NCBI GenBank assembly: GCA_030340625.1
Contig: JAOPHQ010000850.1
Span: 248,001-312,000 of the forward strand
Direction: 5' to 3'
DNA length: 64,000 bases
Source of the DNA: Merluccius polli
Taxonomy: Eukaryota > Chordata > Actinopteri > Gadiformes > Merlucciidae
The notes beneath the pieces were generated by a model. The model was not told the DNA's origin. It saw only the letters and a list, made by a program, of their open reading frames with translations, and did no database searches. Positions 1 to 12,071 of the stretch are shown here, piece after piece. A program made the translations under genes and the position numbers. Numbering within the stretch: the stretch's first letter is position 1; every line of letters begins with the position of its first letter.

Positions 1-402
1 AGGAGCCTTCATCAACTGCAGCATTGCCAGGAACAAAACAGAACAGTTGGCATCAGTTGACTTTCGTGGAGAATGACAAGCCACTGACTGGGAAATAATC
101 TCTAGCTCAGATTGCAGCTCAGTAGGGGTTGCTAACGTCAGCTAGCGAGGTGGCGAGGTGGCAATGGTGGCGGTGGTAGCTGAGGGAGGGAGGGGGGACC
201 CTGAGGTTCATAAGGGGGGATTGCTTGCCGATGTGGTGGGAATTGAGGTGGAAAGTGCATTCTTACTATCCCGCTCATTTAGCACACCGTGATGCACACA
301 AAGACCAGCACAAAACCACCACAGAACGTTCTATGAAAACGATTGGGAAATGGTATGAAGTGATGACTTCATAACATAAAATGTTTTTATATAGATCTAA
401 AT

Positions 403-405
<3 letters not shown>
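1..405. other. No gene seen; G-rich 5' edge
   Basis: Nothing recognisable as coding. Positions 150-245 are purine/G-rich (short GAGG and GGGA runs). No transposon end or splice-site pair stands out. Confidence 0.4.

Positions 406-476
<71 letters not shown>
406..476. repeat. (TA)n microsatellite
   Basis: About 35 uninterrupted TA units. The open frame across it on the minus strand is only alternating Tyr-Ile and is not a gene. Confidence 0.97.
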
Positions 477-478
<2 letters not shown>

Positions 479-2923
479 TTTTTTACAGAGTAGGAAGAAC
501 ACATATGTCGCTCATAAGTTATGAGCAGACCCAAGGTTTGTTACTTGTACCAGGGCACTGGTCGTAGACTTATCTTCACTTGTGTAGTCTACTACCACCA
601 TGTCCTGGCACATGAAAGGAGCAGATCCATAATGAGTGTCTAAGCGACACCTTTTGTCCTACGATGACAAGTACCTGCTTAACAATTGTCATCCATTAAT
701 CAATTCACTAAATCCACTCCAACTACAATACAACTATTAGCCCAACACTGTTTGGTAGTAGGTCGTTTCATAAAATGAAAGCATGCCATGTTGTGGAAGT
801 ACCTTTTCTTCTCATAGACAGTCTGGACAAGAGGCCCTTCTAGACTTGTTTTTCTTTTCTAAAATAATCAACGAGGGCATCTGAACTGGCTGTGCCCCTC
901 AACCAGAGCCATCCAGAGTCCTGAGGAGGGATTCAAAGCTTTCCCCTCGGCTCCAGGCCGAGGCCAAATCAATGAGAAAATGTAGCAGCAAACCCCATGG
1001 GGGGAAGGTGTTGGGATGCAGAGTTACAAGTGGAGCTGGGGTGTGAATTTAGATGAGGACGCACACGAAGAGCCGGCCTCTGCAAGGTCTTTCAGCTGGC
1101 ATGGAAGGTGAACTGGAGATCTGGAGAGAGGTCCCTTTTTTTCCCTCAACGTGAATCAGGAAAACCCAGGAGTTTTACTGCCCTGTATTTTGCTTATTGA
1201 TTCTGTTAAATCTACTGTTTGCTAATGGCGATAGGGTGATTGTAATTGTTTACAAAATGTGAAATAATTGTACTTGTACAATTGTACAGATTGACATATT
1301 CGTAGGTCTTTTTACCATTTACACAAATCTCAATTTACATAATTGACTGTTAGTGTTGTTGCCCTAACAGCAAAACTGTTAACTGTGGTAGCCAGGTGCA
1401 AAAATATCTTTTTTTATCTAATATTGATTTGCCATGAATCCGTCTACCAATACAAATTAGACTTGCACACTTTGTTCTAATGCCTATCCCTTCCCCTATT
1501 CACATATGTATGCCAAATGATCAAGAACAGCAAGAACCATGAATGAAATATTCAAATGCTTCTTCATCCCATGGGATACCTGTCTTGTATTACTTACCAT
1601 CATGTTAATCTCTATAAACAGATATCTGCATATGAATGCAGAATCTGTAGGCAAAGGGACAAGATTTTGGTATAGGAAGCGTTTTGGTTTCCATTTGTAA
1701 TCCGTTTGTAGTCTGAGTCATATTGACCAATCACGTTTGAGTGGGCTTTGGTCACATCCGGGTAAACAGTCCATGTGGAGAGCAATGCAAAATGCAATCT
1801 GGGAACTCATCAGCTATCGTCTGAGGACGTTTTAGCTTTTTATTTGCTACTTGTGGAAAGGCTACTTGTGAAACAATCCAGTTGTAGAGGTCGTCTCTTA
1901 ACTCCAACTCCGCTCACGCGTTTCAACTTGTTAATCGGACTGTAAAAAAAATTACCGGCGCATGGAAGAGGAAGTCTTGGCCCAGATGTCCGCTGGCTGC
2001 ACCAGTCCGCCAGAAATATTGGCCCTTGCCCCCAGAGGCTAAATCATCTTCAGACAATAGCTGTTTGGGTTCCGAGATTGCCATCATGTTGACTACCATC
2101 CATCGATCTCAATGAACACATTTGTTGGTCCCTAGAATGTGCTCAACACAGACAAACGGCTAGTTATCCAACAGAAGGGTCTCTAGCCTTGGTAGAGCTG
2201 AGAGCAGTAAACATAAGGGCACAAGGTGTCCTTTGAGCGGGAACAGTTAATCCTTCAGCGCCGAACCAAAAAACATTTTTACATGTTCTTGGCTTATGAA
2301 AGGGCCTGCACAGGGGGTGTTTGTGAGAGTGAATATATTTACACCGACGAGGCGCAGATTCCCATAAACAAATCAAAAGCAAAGCATCTCGGAAGTGATT
2401 AGATGATTACCAAGTCAGACCTCTAATATTATACTAAACTATTCCATTCCCATTGCCTTCGAGAATACCGTTACTTTAAATATGCTAAAATCCTACAAGC
2501 TGTGTGTATTTTATGTTAAAGTTCCTTGTTGTTGTAGTTGTTGTTTGTTTTGGGGGTAATTGTGCAAAGATTTCCTTTAAGAATTTTAGTATCTATTACA
2601 GTAAGTCATAGAGCTACAGACAGACAGCAAGATGCATACCACTTGGCCAAACTTCTCAATTGCATCCCTGTATACATTTCTCCATTTTCTTTGCAGGGTA
2701 AAGCCATCAATGTCTGCAGAAAGGAAACCTGTCAGACATCAGGCCAAGGCAATTCCATTCTATTCCACACAACTCAATGTGTTCCACATGAAACAACCAC
2801 AGAATAACAATAAACAATATAGGGTACAATTATGTTCAAACAAAAGCGAGAATGAGAACCAAAAAATTATTAATATATTGAAAAAGTCAAACATATAAAA
2901 TGTTTCCTGTGGGAAAAAAAGGT
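477..2923. other. About 2.4 kb with no gene recognised
   Basis: Mixed-composition DNA with stop codons in all frames and only short open frames (up to about 89 codons) that resemble no family I know. No TIR pair, LINE or SINE signature was recognised. It could be unique intergenic or intronic sequence. Confidence 0.4.
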
Positions 2924-3087
2924 TTAAAGGGGACCTTTTCCTGTTGTTTTATTGTTCAAAAAACCCTCCATTTTACAAGCCTTTTCGAAAAAGCGCTCTT
3001 TATGACGTCATAAAGTGGTTATATTTGCATAATCCAACTCTCTCATAGCATGCCCTCCCACCCAAGTGAATAACCACTTCCATTTAC

Positions 3088-3188
3088 TCACCAGAAATTA
3101 CATTGGAAAACATATTAATCGCAAACAAAACTTGTTGTGACTTACTTGTGCATGTAGGCTATCATCAACAATGAATATATGAAGTATT
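3088..3188 (+). repeat. Left arm of a long inverted repeat
   Basis: Starts TCACCAGAAATTACATTG and ends near TATATGAAGTATT. The reverse complement of 3897-3992 matches it at roughly nine bases in ten, with a small gap near its centre. The two arms lie about 700 bp apart and could fold back on each other. Confidence 0.85.
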
Positions 3189-3199
3189 GGGAGTGGTTA

Positions 3200-3320
3200 C
3201 TCACCCAGGTGAATAACCACTCCCATTTACTCACCCAGGTGAATAACCACTCCCATTTACTCACCCAGGTGAATAACCACTCCCATTTACTCACCCAGGT
3301 GAATAACCACTCCCATTTAT
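3200..3320 (+). repeat. 30-bp tandem repeat, about 4 copies
   Basis: The unit TCACCCAGGTGAATAACCAC plus ten more bases is repeated with almost no change. A single diverged unit at about 3058-3088 looks like the source. Each unit contains a self-complementary part (GTGGTTACTCACC against GGTGAATAACCAC). There are no variable spacers, so this is not a CRISPR array. Confidence 0.95.
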
Positions 3321-3502
3321 TTTGTCACGTAAAGACATCGATGCCTAAGCAAGATCCCAACACCACAGTTGTTGTGTTGTAGGATGCAGGCGGGAACACG
3401 GGTCCCTCCACTCTCTCCCGACATGATGGAGGACAGAGTGGATTCACTTTATTTATAAAGGCAACGTCCCGGCTAACACTTAGCTCCCAGTTGGATGTGT
3501 GT

Positions 3503-3640
3503 GATCATCACTTCATGTCGGACTGCTTCAGCAACGAGGGCCAGTTCACAGCAGGACTCATCTAAATTGAAGGTTAAAGATGAGTTCCCACTGTCCGTGA
3601 CCGATCTGCCAACTTGGAGTCTGTCAGTATCACCATGTTT
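3503..3640 (+). pseudogene. Decayed THAP-domain-like coding fragment of a transposon
   Basis: Translation from about 3503 reads DHHFMSDCFSNEGQFTAG, then meets stop codons at a point where THAP-type proteins continue toward a VPT motif; a VPTVRD string does follow downstream after in-frame stops. The pattern HF-x(3)-CF followed by G-x(2)-AG resembles the middle of THAP zinc fingers, the DNA-binding part of Kolobok and P-type transposases. Only part of the domain is seen: the N-terminal Cys pair was not identified. At least three stop codons break it, so it cannot make a working protein. The call rests on motif memory, not on a search. Confidence 0.4.
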
Positions 3641-3896
3641 TGATATTATTTGCAAGTTAGTGTGCATAGTATATTGCACTGCTGGTTAGTCAGTCAGGAC
3701 TTATAAGTCTGTCGAACGTGTTGTATTGATATTCCGTTACTTTCATTTTTATTTATTTTTTATGCTACTAGATAGCTTTACTTTTGCTATTTGCACAGCT
3801 GCCAGAATCAGTACCAGGAGTCATACTGTTTAGGAAATATTTTTCTATAACTTATCAAAGCCATTATGAACATGTGGGAGCACCATATACAGTTAT

Positions 3897-3992
3897 AATA
3901 CTTCATATATTCATTGTTTATGATGGCCTACATGCACAAGTAAGTCACAACTAGTTTGCTATTAATATGTTTTGCAATGTAAGTTCTGGTGA
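3897..3992 (-). repeat. Right arm of the long inverted repeat
   Basis: Reverse complement partner of 3088-3188, running from AATACTTC to TCTGGTGA. The two arms enclose the tandem repeat and the THAP-like fragment. Confidence 0.85.
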
Positions 3993-5174
3993 CATGCATA
4001 ATGCAAGACCCAAATGCAAACAGTTCTTGTTCTCATCTTTATTGTCATGCACAGCATTATCCAATTTTATTAATATGTGAAACCACTGGTTATGATTATT
4101 AGGGTAACATGTCATGTATTGAAATTACTATACTATACTATAAAATACTAACTCAGCCATTGGCTCTATACTGGTTGCTTGACATCTGGAGAATGAAGAC
4201 GTCCAGACGTTGTTAAAACCCAGATACATACCCACCATACATATCGGTGGTTGTGGGATTTCATTCATAAGTCGAACAACCTATTAAGTGAGAAACGGCA
4301 CGTCTATAGGGATTTGCCCAACTTCCTAAGAATTACATTGATTACACAGAAACAATGTCTTTTATCAATACTCAAGAGAAAATAAGACATACACTACAGA
4401 AGCTGGATTTAGGATTTTTTAATATGTAAACTTCACTACTTCGTGTAAAGACCCCAGGGAACAGAAAAAAACCAAAAGAGCATAATACCTCTCCTTTCAA
4501 GTTTAAATCCTATTTGTTAAACAGGACAGGGTTGGAGCTTTCCATGTACCTACGATCATCTGGCAGAATGTTTCAAAGTAGAGGGAACCTGGATAATTAA
4601 ATGCAGCTTTACCCAAATCAGATTTTATTCTTGGAGCAGATGGCAGACCACAGAAGGGTGCCAAAATTCCCAGCAGTCTCAAACACATTCAGATACCTAC
4701 ATGACATTGTTAACATTGTAAACCGGTGCTTTTAATACGATCAAGTATTTTTAACAGTATTGGCAATCTCATGATGATTTGAAGACTTTTAAGTGGAGCA
4801 TTAAGATGAATCTCCAGCACCAGTGTGGGCAAATGAGATTCAGTTCAGGGCAGTACTCCTTTGCAGCTTAGTAAGTTCGTTTTTTTTGTGGTGACAGTTT
4901 TGGGTAAATGCCACAATCAACGCAGACACTCACAATCATGTTGTCTCTCTGAAGAATCCAATATGCAGTTAGGGTGATTGCCTCCAAGCGGCACTGCCGA
5001 AACACCGCTGGATTGTAGTCACTTACCAGGATTGCAGAATAATAAGAAAACGTTGTCCTTACAGGTACATTGATATAGCAATTATTTCACATTTTTGTTC
5101 TGAGGAATTGGATTTTTTTGATTTCTGATATTCAGATACCTTTGTAGTTGTATTTGTGAGAGCCACAGTCATGC
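3993..5174. other. About 1.2 kb with no gene recognised
   Basis: AT-rich, with stops in all frames. No partner was found here for the TTAA/AGGGGACC end at 2924. Confidence 0.4.
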
Positions 5175-5737
5175 TTAAAGGTCTCATCTCATCGTTTTTT
5201 CATTAATTTTGCGGTGGTCTCTAGTGTTAATAAATACCCTCAGTACCGGTTTTGGTAAAAAAAATGCTCTGCCGCGCCTGTTTCATGCTGTTTTAGTTTG
5301 GTGGGGGAGGTGGGGGGGGGCGAACGACACGATTTCGCCTCATCATGAATATGCATGACATGCTAATGAACTCGCCTCTGGTTGGCTAACAGCACTGTGA
5401 CGCTACCTCCAGTGCGCAGTGAGGATTTTTCCGCTCCATATTCAACTAGTGCGAGACGAGTCGAGAATCGCGACTGTGCTGCTACTTCCTGACTTTCGGT
5501 GGGCGGTAGCGGAGGCGAGGCCATGAATACTAATTCACGGACTGACGTCAATCCGTGGGGCTTTTCTCATCCGCTGATTTTTCTCAGTGTTTTTTTCTCT
5601 GTTCTTTCATTGCCAAATACAGGCAATGGGGGTAGAAGAACGTTTTCACGCGCAGCACGCACATGCAACTCGGTGAGACCTATAGTATTTCAACAAAAAC
5701 AAGTATTAAACTGTTTCTCGCGGAATGAGACCTTTAA
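5175..5737. mobile_element. Complete TTAA-flanked MITE (piggyBac-like), copy 1
   Basis: TTAA at 5175-5178 is followed by AGGTCTCAT. The right end reads ATGAGACCT and then TTAA (5734-5737). This gives a 555-bp element with 9-bp terminal inverted repeats and a TTAA target duplication, the signature of piggyBac-type MITEs. The inside is non-coding; the open frame crossing it shows no transposase features. A related copy at 63690-64000, in the same orientation, shares the stretch from the left end through GCCTCTGRTTGGCTAACAGC. Confidence 0.8.
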
Positions 5738-7628
5738 CAAAAGTGTATCAGAATATATTTGGTGATGCATCAAGCAGAACTGAGCAGTGTTGTAAAACCA
5801 TTGGTCTCCAAGACACCAGGCCACCAAGCTGACCTATCAATCGACGAAAACAGACACAGAGAGCTGGAGCAGAGGAAAAAAAACAGAAACCAGAAAACGA
5901 AGAAATAAAGCATACATTTGCAGCAGCAGTAGCAGTAGTGTGGTTTTAGGGAGGCAAGACCATGAGTGGGGAACAGCGACATGTTATCTTCTCAAGTCTT
6001 CTCTCGTTTTCTGGGAGGAGTTAACACCAATTTCAAGGTTCCTTACTTGGTTCTCCGTGTCAAACCTGATTAGGGCAGGAAAGTCCCCCCCAGGTGCTCC
6101 ACAGGAGGCAGCGCTGAGAAGATGCCCACAGAATCCTTTAAAGCCAACTGACCGGGACACAGGGCCAGTGATATTGCTGCATGTGAGGTTGTGTTTTACA
6201 GACAGCCTTCTTCTTTAGAACCAGCGTGAAGAGCTGTGGCCTGCAAACTCAATCACGGCACAGCATCAGTCAGTGTCTACTTCATAGACATGTGAGCAGA
6301 GGCAGCTGGCTGGTGATAACGCTATTACAGCAGCTGATTTAGAGATTAAACAAGGCTGTGGGGAAAAAATAAATCCCCTTCGCTATGACTTTAATCAGAA
6401 AAGCAATCAGAATGAATTATTCTGTAAGAGGAAAAAAAACTTGAGAAAGCAAGGTGAACAATTAAAGTTTTTTTTAGTAGGTAGCTGTTTTCATTTCTTC
6501 TTTACCGGATACGTAATGAGGGATTCAGAGTTTGGAAAACTTTTAACCTCTTCATCCCTCTTCTGCCCGTATCCAGGCAGACACACCCCCTCCTGAAATC
6601 AAAGACTTCGTAAGGCATTTAAATATGTGAGAAAGCAGTCATGTCATACACCACTAGAACGATAAGATTCTCAACGTGTTGTCTATTATAACCATTTTTT
6701 GCTAAATGAAACACAATTCCAACCCCAAACAAAAGAATGAGCAAGTAACAACAAGAGTTATGTATTTCATAACTGTGCATGTGCACATGCACAGAAATAG
6801 CAGCATTCTTCCTGACATGTTATCTACACAACTATATATCATCATCAAAACTCACCAAACTAGAGGCAAAAACCATCAAGAAGAAACTTCTCTTTTTCTA
6901 GACACATGGTCTAGCACCGTATGGTGCAATTGCAATGGTTGGGCTTGGTGTCATTCAATTCTATCGTCCCTGACCTTTCAATAGAGGGGTCGAATGTTAA
7001 AATTGAACAATGGCTTCTCAAGATTTTAACCTGTCTGTGTGTCATCATGTTTGTATGGTCATTTTTGCATTGGTCTGCATTGGATTTATTGTTTTTATTG
7101 GGAAACTCCACCTAAACCTATCGCTACTAAAACCTCTCTATTTTTGCTCTACTTCACTTTATTGGCATACAATCCTGACCCAGGCCCTCATCAGAGGTTG
7201 TGCTATGGCCCTATAGTGCTATAGGGCTACCAACTGATAATGCACTAGGTGTTATTCACACTAAAACATAAACAATTTTTCGGGTGGAAATAAAATCTTC
7301 CATTTATTCTGTGTTCTAGCATTATTCAATCTGATCCAGTAGCATCCACATTGACTATTTGACTTTAACAACAGACTCACAGGTGTTATCTTTCCTTTGG
7401 TACCAAGATTAACTTAAAAGCCCTTGTAGTTGTGGAGATATAGTCTGTTTAGCTTGGGTACAACATTTTTGGCAAAAACCTGACAAATAGGCCTAGTGTT
7501 AAATGAATATACAGTATAATCCGTACAATGAAAATGAGGGATGACAATCGAAACAATTCTTGAGATTTAATATTTGCCCGCATAGCTTCAAACCTAAATG
7601 CATTCATTTAAAATGGATTATGATAGTG
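5738..7628. other. About 1.9 kb with no gene recognised
   Basis: Short open frames only (up to 92 codons), none resembling a known protein. No clear repeat boundaries. Confidence 0.35.
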
Positions 7629-8275
7629 TGGAGTGTGTGTTGTTGATAGCTAGTTTACAGCCTCACCTGGCCCGAGTCAGACTGATTAGACTTTGGGGCT
7701 GGGTGAGGCTGCACACCTGTGGTGACCAGGTGTCCAGCCGCACCTCTGCCAGCCAGCACAGCAGCACAAGGCCCCATGCTCCAGGAGGAGATGGGGATCG
7801 TGCGTCGTCACCCTGGTGGAGGGGGGACCTACTGAGGACTGGTCCAGGCCCCCCGAGGAGCTACCTCTGAGCCCATCCAGCCAGCCCCTGTAAACGGCCA
7901 GCCCAGAGACACCTCCGCCAGCCGAGGCAGCAGCCCCAGGCCTCCGGTCTCCAGGGTGGAGGGAGAAGGTGGGGTCAGCGTGTGACACTGGGGAGGTGTA
8001 GAGGCAATGGGGTTTGGGGGTTGTTTGTATTTTTATTTTAGGTATGGCAACCCTGTAAAGAGTCCAGGTTTTGTGTAGGTAGGGTAACCCTGTTGCGAGT
8101 CCAGTTTGTAGTTTGTTTTGCTTGGATGGGGGAGCAATTTAGTGTTGGGAGGGGGGGGCGGGGTATGTGGAGTGTGTGTTGTTGACAGCTGGTTTACAGC
8201 CGGGGCTGCAAACCTGTGGTGCATGAGCAACCATGGCACCCAGGATAAACCAGCTATCAACACACACTCTGGAGA
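7629..8275. repeat. GC-rich block bounded by copies of a TGGAGTGTGTGTTG repeat
   Basis: The string TGGAGTGTGTGTTGTTGAYA plus GCTRGTTTACAGCC occurs directly at about 7629 and 8168, and inverted at 8245-8275. Between them is GC-rich DNA with a degenerate internal duplication (two CACCTCYGCCAGCC blocks, near 7741 and 7910). There are also two about 37-bp direct copies around 8040-8110 (AGGTATGGCAACCCTGT and AGGTAGGGTAACCCTGT). Open frames here (100 codons on minus) are low-complexity by-products. It may be an uncharacterised repeat family; no target duplication was found. Confidence 0.6.
8168..8275. repeat. Long hairpin of about 108 bp
   Basis: TGGAGTGTGTGTTG...GGTTTA at the left pairs with TAAACC...CACACACTC at the right. 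The pairing continues inward with CCTGTGGTGCATG against CATGGCACCCAGG. A transcript would form a long, imperfect stem. Confidence 0.7.
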
Positions 8276-9145
8276 GAGCCACTGTCATGGCAGCATATAA
8301 CAGCTGCTCGGCGTATACCATCATGCCATCTCCAATAAGTGCATCTTCAAATCAACATCTACCTGTGTCCTGTGTCAGAGGGCCCCAGCAAAAGCCACTA
8401 AGGTGGCGTGTGGCAGGGGTAAACTGCCACAGATAGCAAGTTTGCTAACTGTTATGAGTTTGTAGTAGCTGCCTCCTGCCACATTGGCTTTTCTGGGCTA
8501 CTTATCTTAATCTGTATTATTTGCATTTTCCATTCATTATATCCCCTATTTCTGTGTATTCTTTGGGAACATCAAACACACATTTTAATAAACATATTCT
8601 CCAAATGCTTTTTTTGCTAAAATCATTGTAGAATGACTCAAAAGCCTTGCTATGCTACTATAGCCTTGCTATGCTACCCAAGTCTTCACAATGCGGTGCA
8701 TACCTCATCCATAGAGGATAGTGTAGTGCCTTGGTCTGTTATATTGTTGCCATATTTGAATGTAATTTTCACTGGGACTCAGGGACACTGAACAATAAAT
8801 ATGGCCTATTACACCTTTTTCATTACGGCGATAAAAACTTAACTTCAGATTGAAGGCTTGTGTGAAAATATTTCCATCTACAGACAAGATGAAGCTGTGC
8901 TGCTACAGCTTCAGTTTTTGTCCAGGACAATTTTTTTTTTTTTTTTAATTTATTGCCGATAGTTTTTGAATGCATGGGGTTTGAGCGCATGGTGTTTTGA
9001 ACCCCCCCCCCATTCACTTGTCTTTATTTTGAAACTGGCTTGTTTTGGATCCATAACTGAAACTTGAACTACTTTCTCATGTTCTAGTGATTGGTGGCTG
9101 GTTGCACACCACATCACTTACATGGGTGTAGGCCAGCGCTTCGAT

Positions 9146-9147
<2 letters not shown>
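8276..9147. other. No gene recognised
   Basis: Contains a tandem pair CTATGCTACYATAGCCTTGC-like near 8650, a poly-T run at 8930-8946 and a C run at about 9002. No coding signal. Confidence 0.35.
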
Positions 9148-9216
<69 letters not shown>

Positions 9217-9221
9217 AATAA
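9148..9221. repeat. (AAT)n microsatellite
   Basis: About 19 AAT units followed by a GAT-interrupted tail. The poly-Asn frame here is an artefact. Confidence 0.97.
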
Positions 9222-9680
9222 ACAACTGAACTCAATGTACAATAATGAAAAGCATACACACAAGATTATTATTATAATTATTATAAGTTAAATATAATAA
9301 TAAAATAATAGGCATATGGTATGGTATGGTTTTCTGACCTCTCTTGTCCTTAATAGGGCGTTTTGTAGTTAAGGAGCCAAGTGATTGAAAGATGCATATC
9401 CAATGTTCTTCTTTTTATGAGGTATGAAGAACAGTAAACCAGCTGAGGTTTACCTCAGGGCTACCAGCAAATTGAAATAGACAGTGTTTCATTTGACCCT
9501 AAAAGCCAAGGCATTTTTGTTGTGCAAAACATTATGAACTGTAAGTCTGTGAAACATGACCACCAAGACTCCCAGGGAACTCCCTCCCTGTGATGGATGT
9601 TAAGAGCCGGCTAAGAGCACAACCACAGATACCCCCCTCGTTCCCAAGACAATTGATCTTGTGATGGATTAAATCGAGCG

Positions 9681-9908
9681 CAGGCATCCTTGACCAAGAC
9701 AATTGATCTTTGATTGATTTGTATCGAACGGAGCACTTAAATGTAAGAGAGTGAGAGGTAAAAGCTTATTGATTTCTCCAAGTCTAAAATTATTTATTAG
9801 GTCAGTTAAGTCGGTCTCACTGTTTTTGTTAGTTTCTCTAAGACCTGACTGGAATTGCTCTAGAATAGGCAGTCGCTGTGGATAAAAGTGCAGGCCTGCT
9901 AAATGACT
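9681..9908 (+). mobile_element. SINE fragments, including a fish SINE tail
   Basis: GCAGGCATCCTTGACCAAGA at 9681-9700 matches the body of the SINE at 60703-60800. GTCGCTGTGGATAAAAGTG and CTGCTAAATGAC at 9871-9908 match the common fish SINE tail. The DNA between them is not recognised, so this may be one broken copy or two pieces. Confidence 0.5.
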
Positions 9909-11238
9909 AGCTGCTCAATGTGTTTCTGTTTCTGTGAATTTTCACAGTAAATCCCTTGAACTGTGCAAACTCCTCATACTTTAAGAAAGGGCTTGACTCT
10001 GAAGCCCGGAGGCTGTAGTAGGCTTCAGCAACAGCTTATGTTTTAAACTGTACCCTAGAGGTAGTGCCTTCTTCCAGTAGGGACCCTGAGAAGTGGCCAT
10101 TTTCGGGGCAGTGTGTATGTGGTTAATGCATTCTGAACATAGATCTCTAGCTTGGTTGTTCCCTATAGCCGTTCAGATGCTCTACAAGACTGACATTTTA
10201 CCTGGCGAGTAGTCCTGTAGTATATCAGAGTCGAAAGGCCAAATGAGAGAGCACTGCTATGGCAGTCGCTTCTTGTGTGTTCCTGGAAATTAGCATTAAA
10301 ATACACGGCAGTGGTTTGAAATGTGACTATCAGACAATGAAACATTGACACATTTGGACTTCTGTGATACTCACTGTGACACATTGTTTATTGTTGCCAT
10401 GGTGTTCAGCACCAAGGACACAATACAAGCACGCCCGTCACTGCATAGTCAAGCTGTGCCGGTTTAGTTTATCAATGTTGTTTTTAATTGTCTATATGCA
10501 CACTCATAATGTCAGTACTGCCAGGCCCAATTCTGCCCAGTTAAGTCGTTTCAGCGGCACTTGTTCAGAATACGTTCCTGTGGCTATGAGTGCACGTTCT
10601 CGTGGCGATGGAGGGCGTCTCCGTGATGTGTTGGAGGAGTACTATGGATGTTGAAATCTTGATTAAAAAGTATTATGTTATATCGAGTGAACCTAATTCT
10701 GGGGGGGGGGGGGTACTGTTAGAAATATTTAAGCTGTTGATGGCAGGTTAGGAATGAGGACAAAATAATAAAATAATATTATACAAAAATATTTAAAAAA
10801 ATCCACCTGCCTCTCTGACTTAAGTAGGTACAATTTAGCAGGAAGGAGTAGATAAGTGCTCAGGTCTCAACAACGAAAACAGTTTTTAACTATTCATCAG
10901 AAATAAAACAATGATCGATTAAAAAGTTGCCTGTGATTTTACATTGAGTCAAGCAGTATTGATAGTTTTGTCTGATGTTGCATGGCTAAAGATTTTTGGA
11001 TGTAGAGTTGGCTAGCTGCTGATGAAAACGATTAGTTTTTTTTAGAATCCTGGATGTTGGAGCGTTGTTGAGAATTGACCGACGCTATTGATGATGAAGC
11101 TATTGTTGAAGATAAGAGAGACAGCGGTAGTGGAAATCCCTTCAGCTGAATAGTGATATGTTTTCCATAACAGTCCTGGGTTGAATTCTGTCTCTATTAA
11201 GAAAGTCCTTTCAGTGTCCAGATAAATCAAAATGTTTG
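9909..11238. other. About 1.3 kb with no gene recognised
   Basis: Contains a G12 run near 10701 and AT-rich DNA. Open frames up to 96 codons have no recognised similarity. Confidence 0.35.
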
Positions 11239-11986
11239 GTTACAAGTAGTGTTGCACCGATACCGATACTAGTATCGGGAGGGGCCCCGATACCGCGCTA
11301 AAATGCTGGCATCGGTATCGGCGAGTACGAACAAATAATGCGCCGATGCCATTTACATATACTAATATGAAACTTGGAACGCAGCGCTTTGCGTCTTTCT
11401 CTCCCTTCACTCACTGCTGCGTGTGATCACACGTGTTCAGTGCATGCCGTGCCAAGCAGCTATCCTCACTCCGGCCGCCCGGCCGCGCATGTTGACCGAC
11501 CGACAAGCGACGACGACAAAGTACCAAAAAAAAGAAAGAAAAAAAAGCACCGGAGACGCGGAGGGCGCGCGTTTCAGCCGCGCGGCGCACAGAAAAGTTG
11601 CTCCGCCTGCGGACGCGCCGGTGCGGGGAAACTCAGTGAGCGGGTCCGCCTGCCGGTGCGACGCACCCGGTCACCACCCATGCCCCCCCCCCCCGCTCCC
11701 CGGGGTGCCATGCGGACACAAACAAGGAGAAGAGGGGAAAAAGCAGGAGAGAGAGGGAGACGCGTCTTGCTCACAGGCGGGAGATCGCTCAAATGGACAG
11801 ACAGTGACCGCATCACAGACGACGAGTTAAGCTGTAATCGGCTTCTTCCCCCCCCCCCCCGCTACATACTAGTAATTATCTCTAGTTATACTATATTATC
11901 TAATTATACTAGTAATTAAGCCATGATAGCAATGATTTTACATCCAAGTGAGTATGCAGTTCTTTAGTATTAGAAGAAAAAAAGCT

Positions 11987-12071
<85 letters not shown>

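Larger units (their letters stand above)
2924..3992 (+). mobile_element. TTAA-bordered DNA transposon remnant (Kolobok- or piggyBac-like), right end not found
   Basis: Seen: a TTAA at 2924-2927 followed by AGGGGACC, the start typical of TTAA-targeting repeats in fish. A palindromic TTTATGACGTCATAAAG-type motif follows near 3000, then a 30-bp tandem repeat (3200-3320), long inverted arms (3088-3188 and 3897-3992) and a decayed THAP-like coding fragment (3503-3640). Known: Kolobok transposons use TTAA targets and carry THAP zinc fingers, whereas piggyBac uses TTAA without THAP. Inference: Kolobok is the better fit. No matching right terminus was found, so the right boundary given is only the end of the inverted arm. 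Confidence 0.5.

Noticed and set aside
275..502. 75-codon minus frame rich in Tyr-Ile
   Set aside because: It is the (TA)n microsatellite read as codons.
3200..3320. CRISPR-like direct repeats
   Set aside because: Units abut with no unique spacers and the context is eukaryotic.
11374..11919. 181-codon open frame
   Set aside because: Lies inside a bounded non-autonomous hAT-like element, is low-complexity and has no transposase motif.
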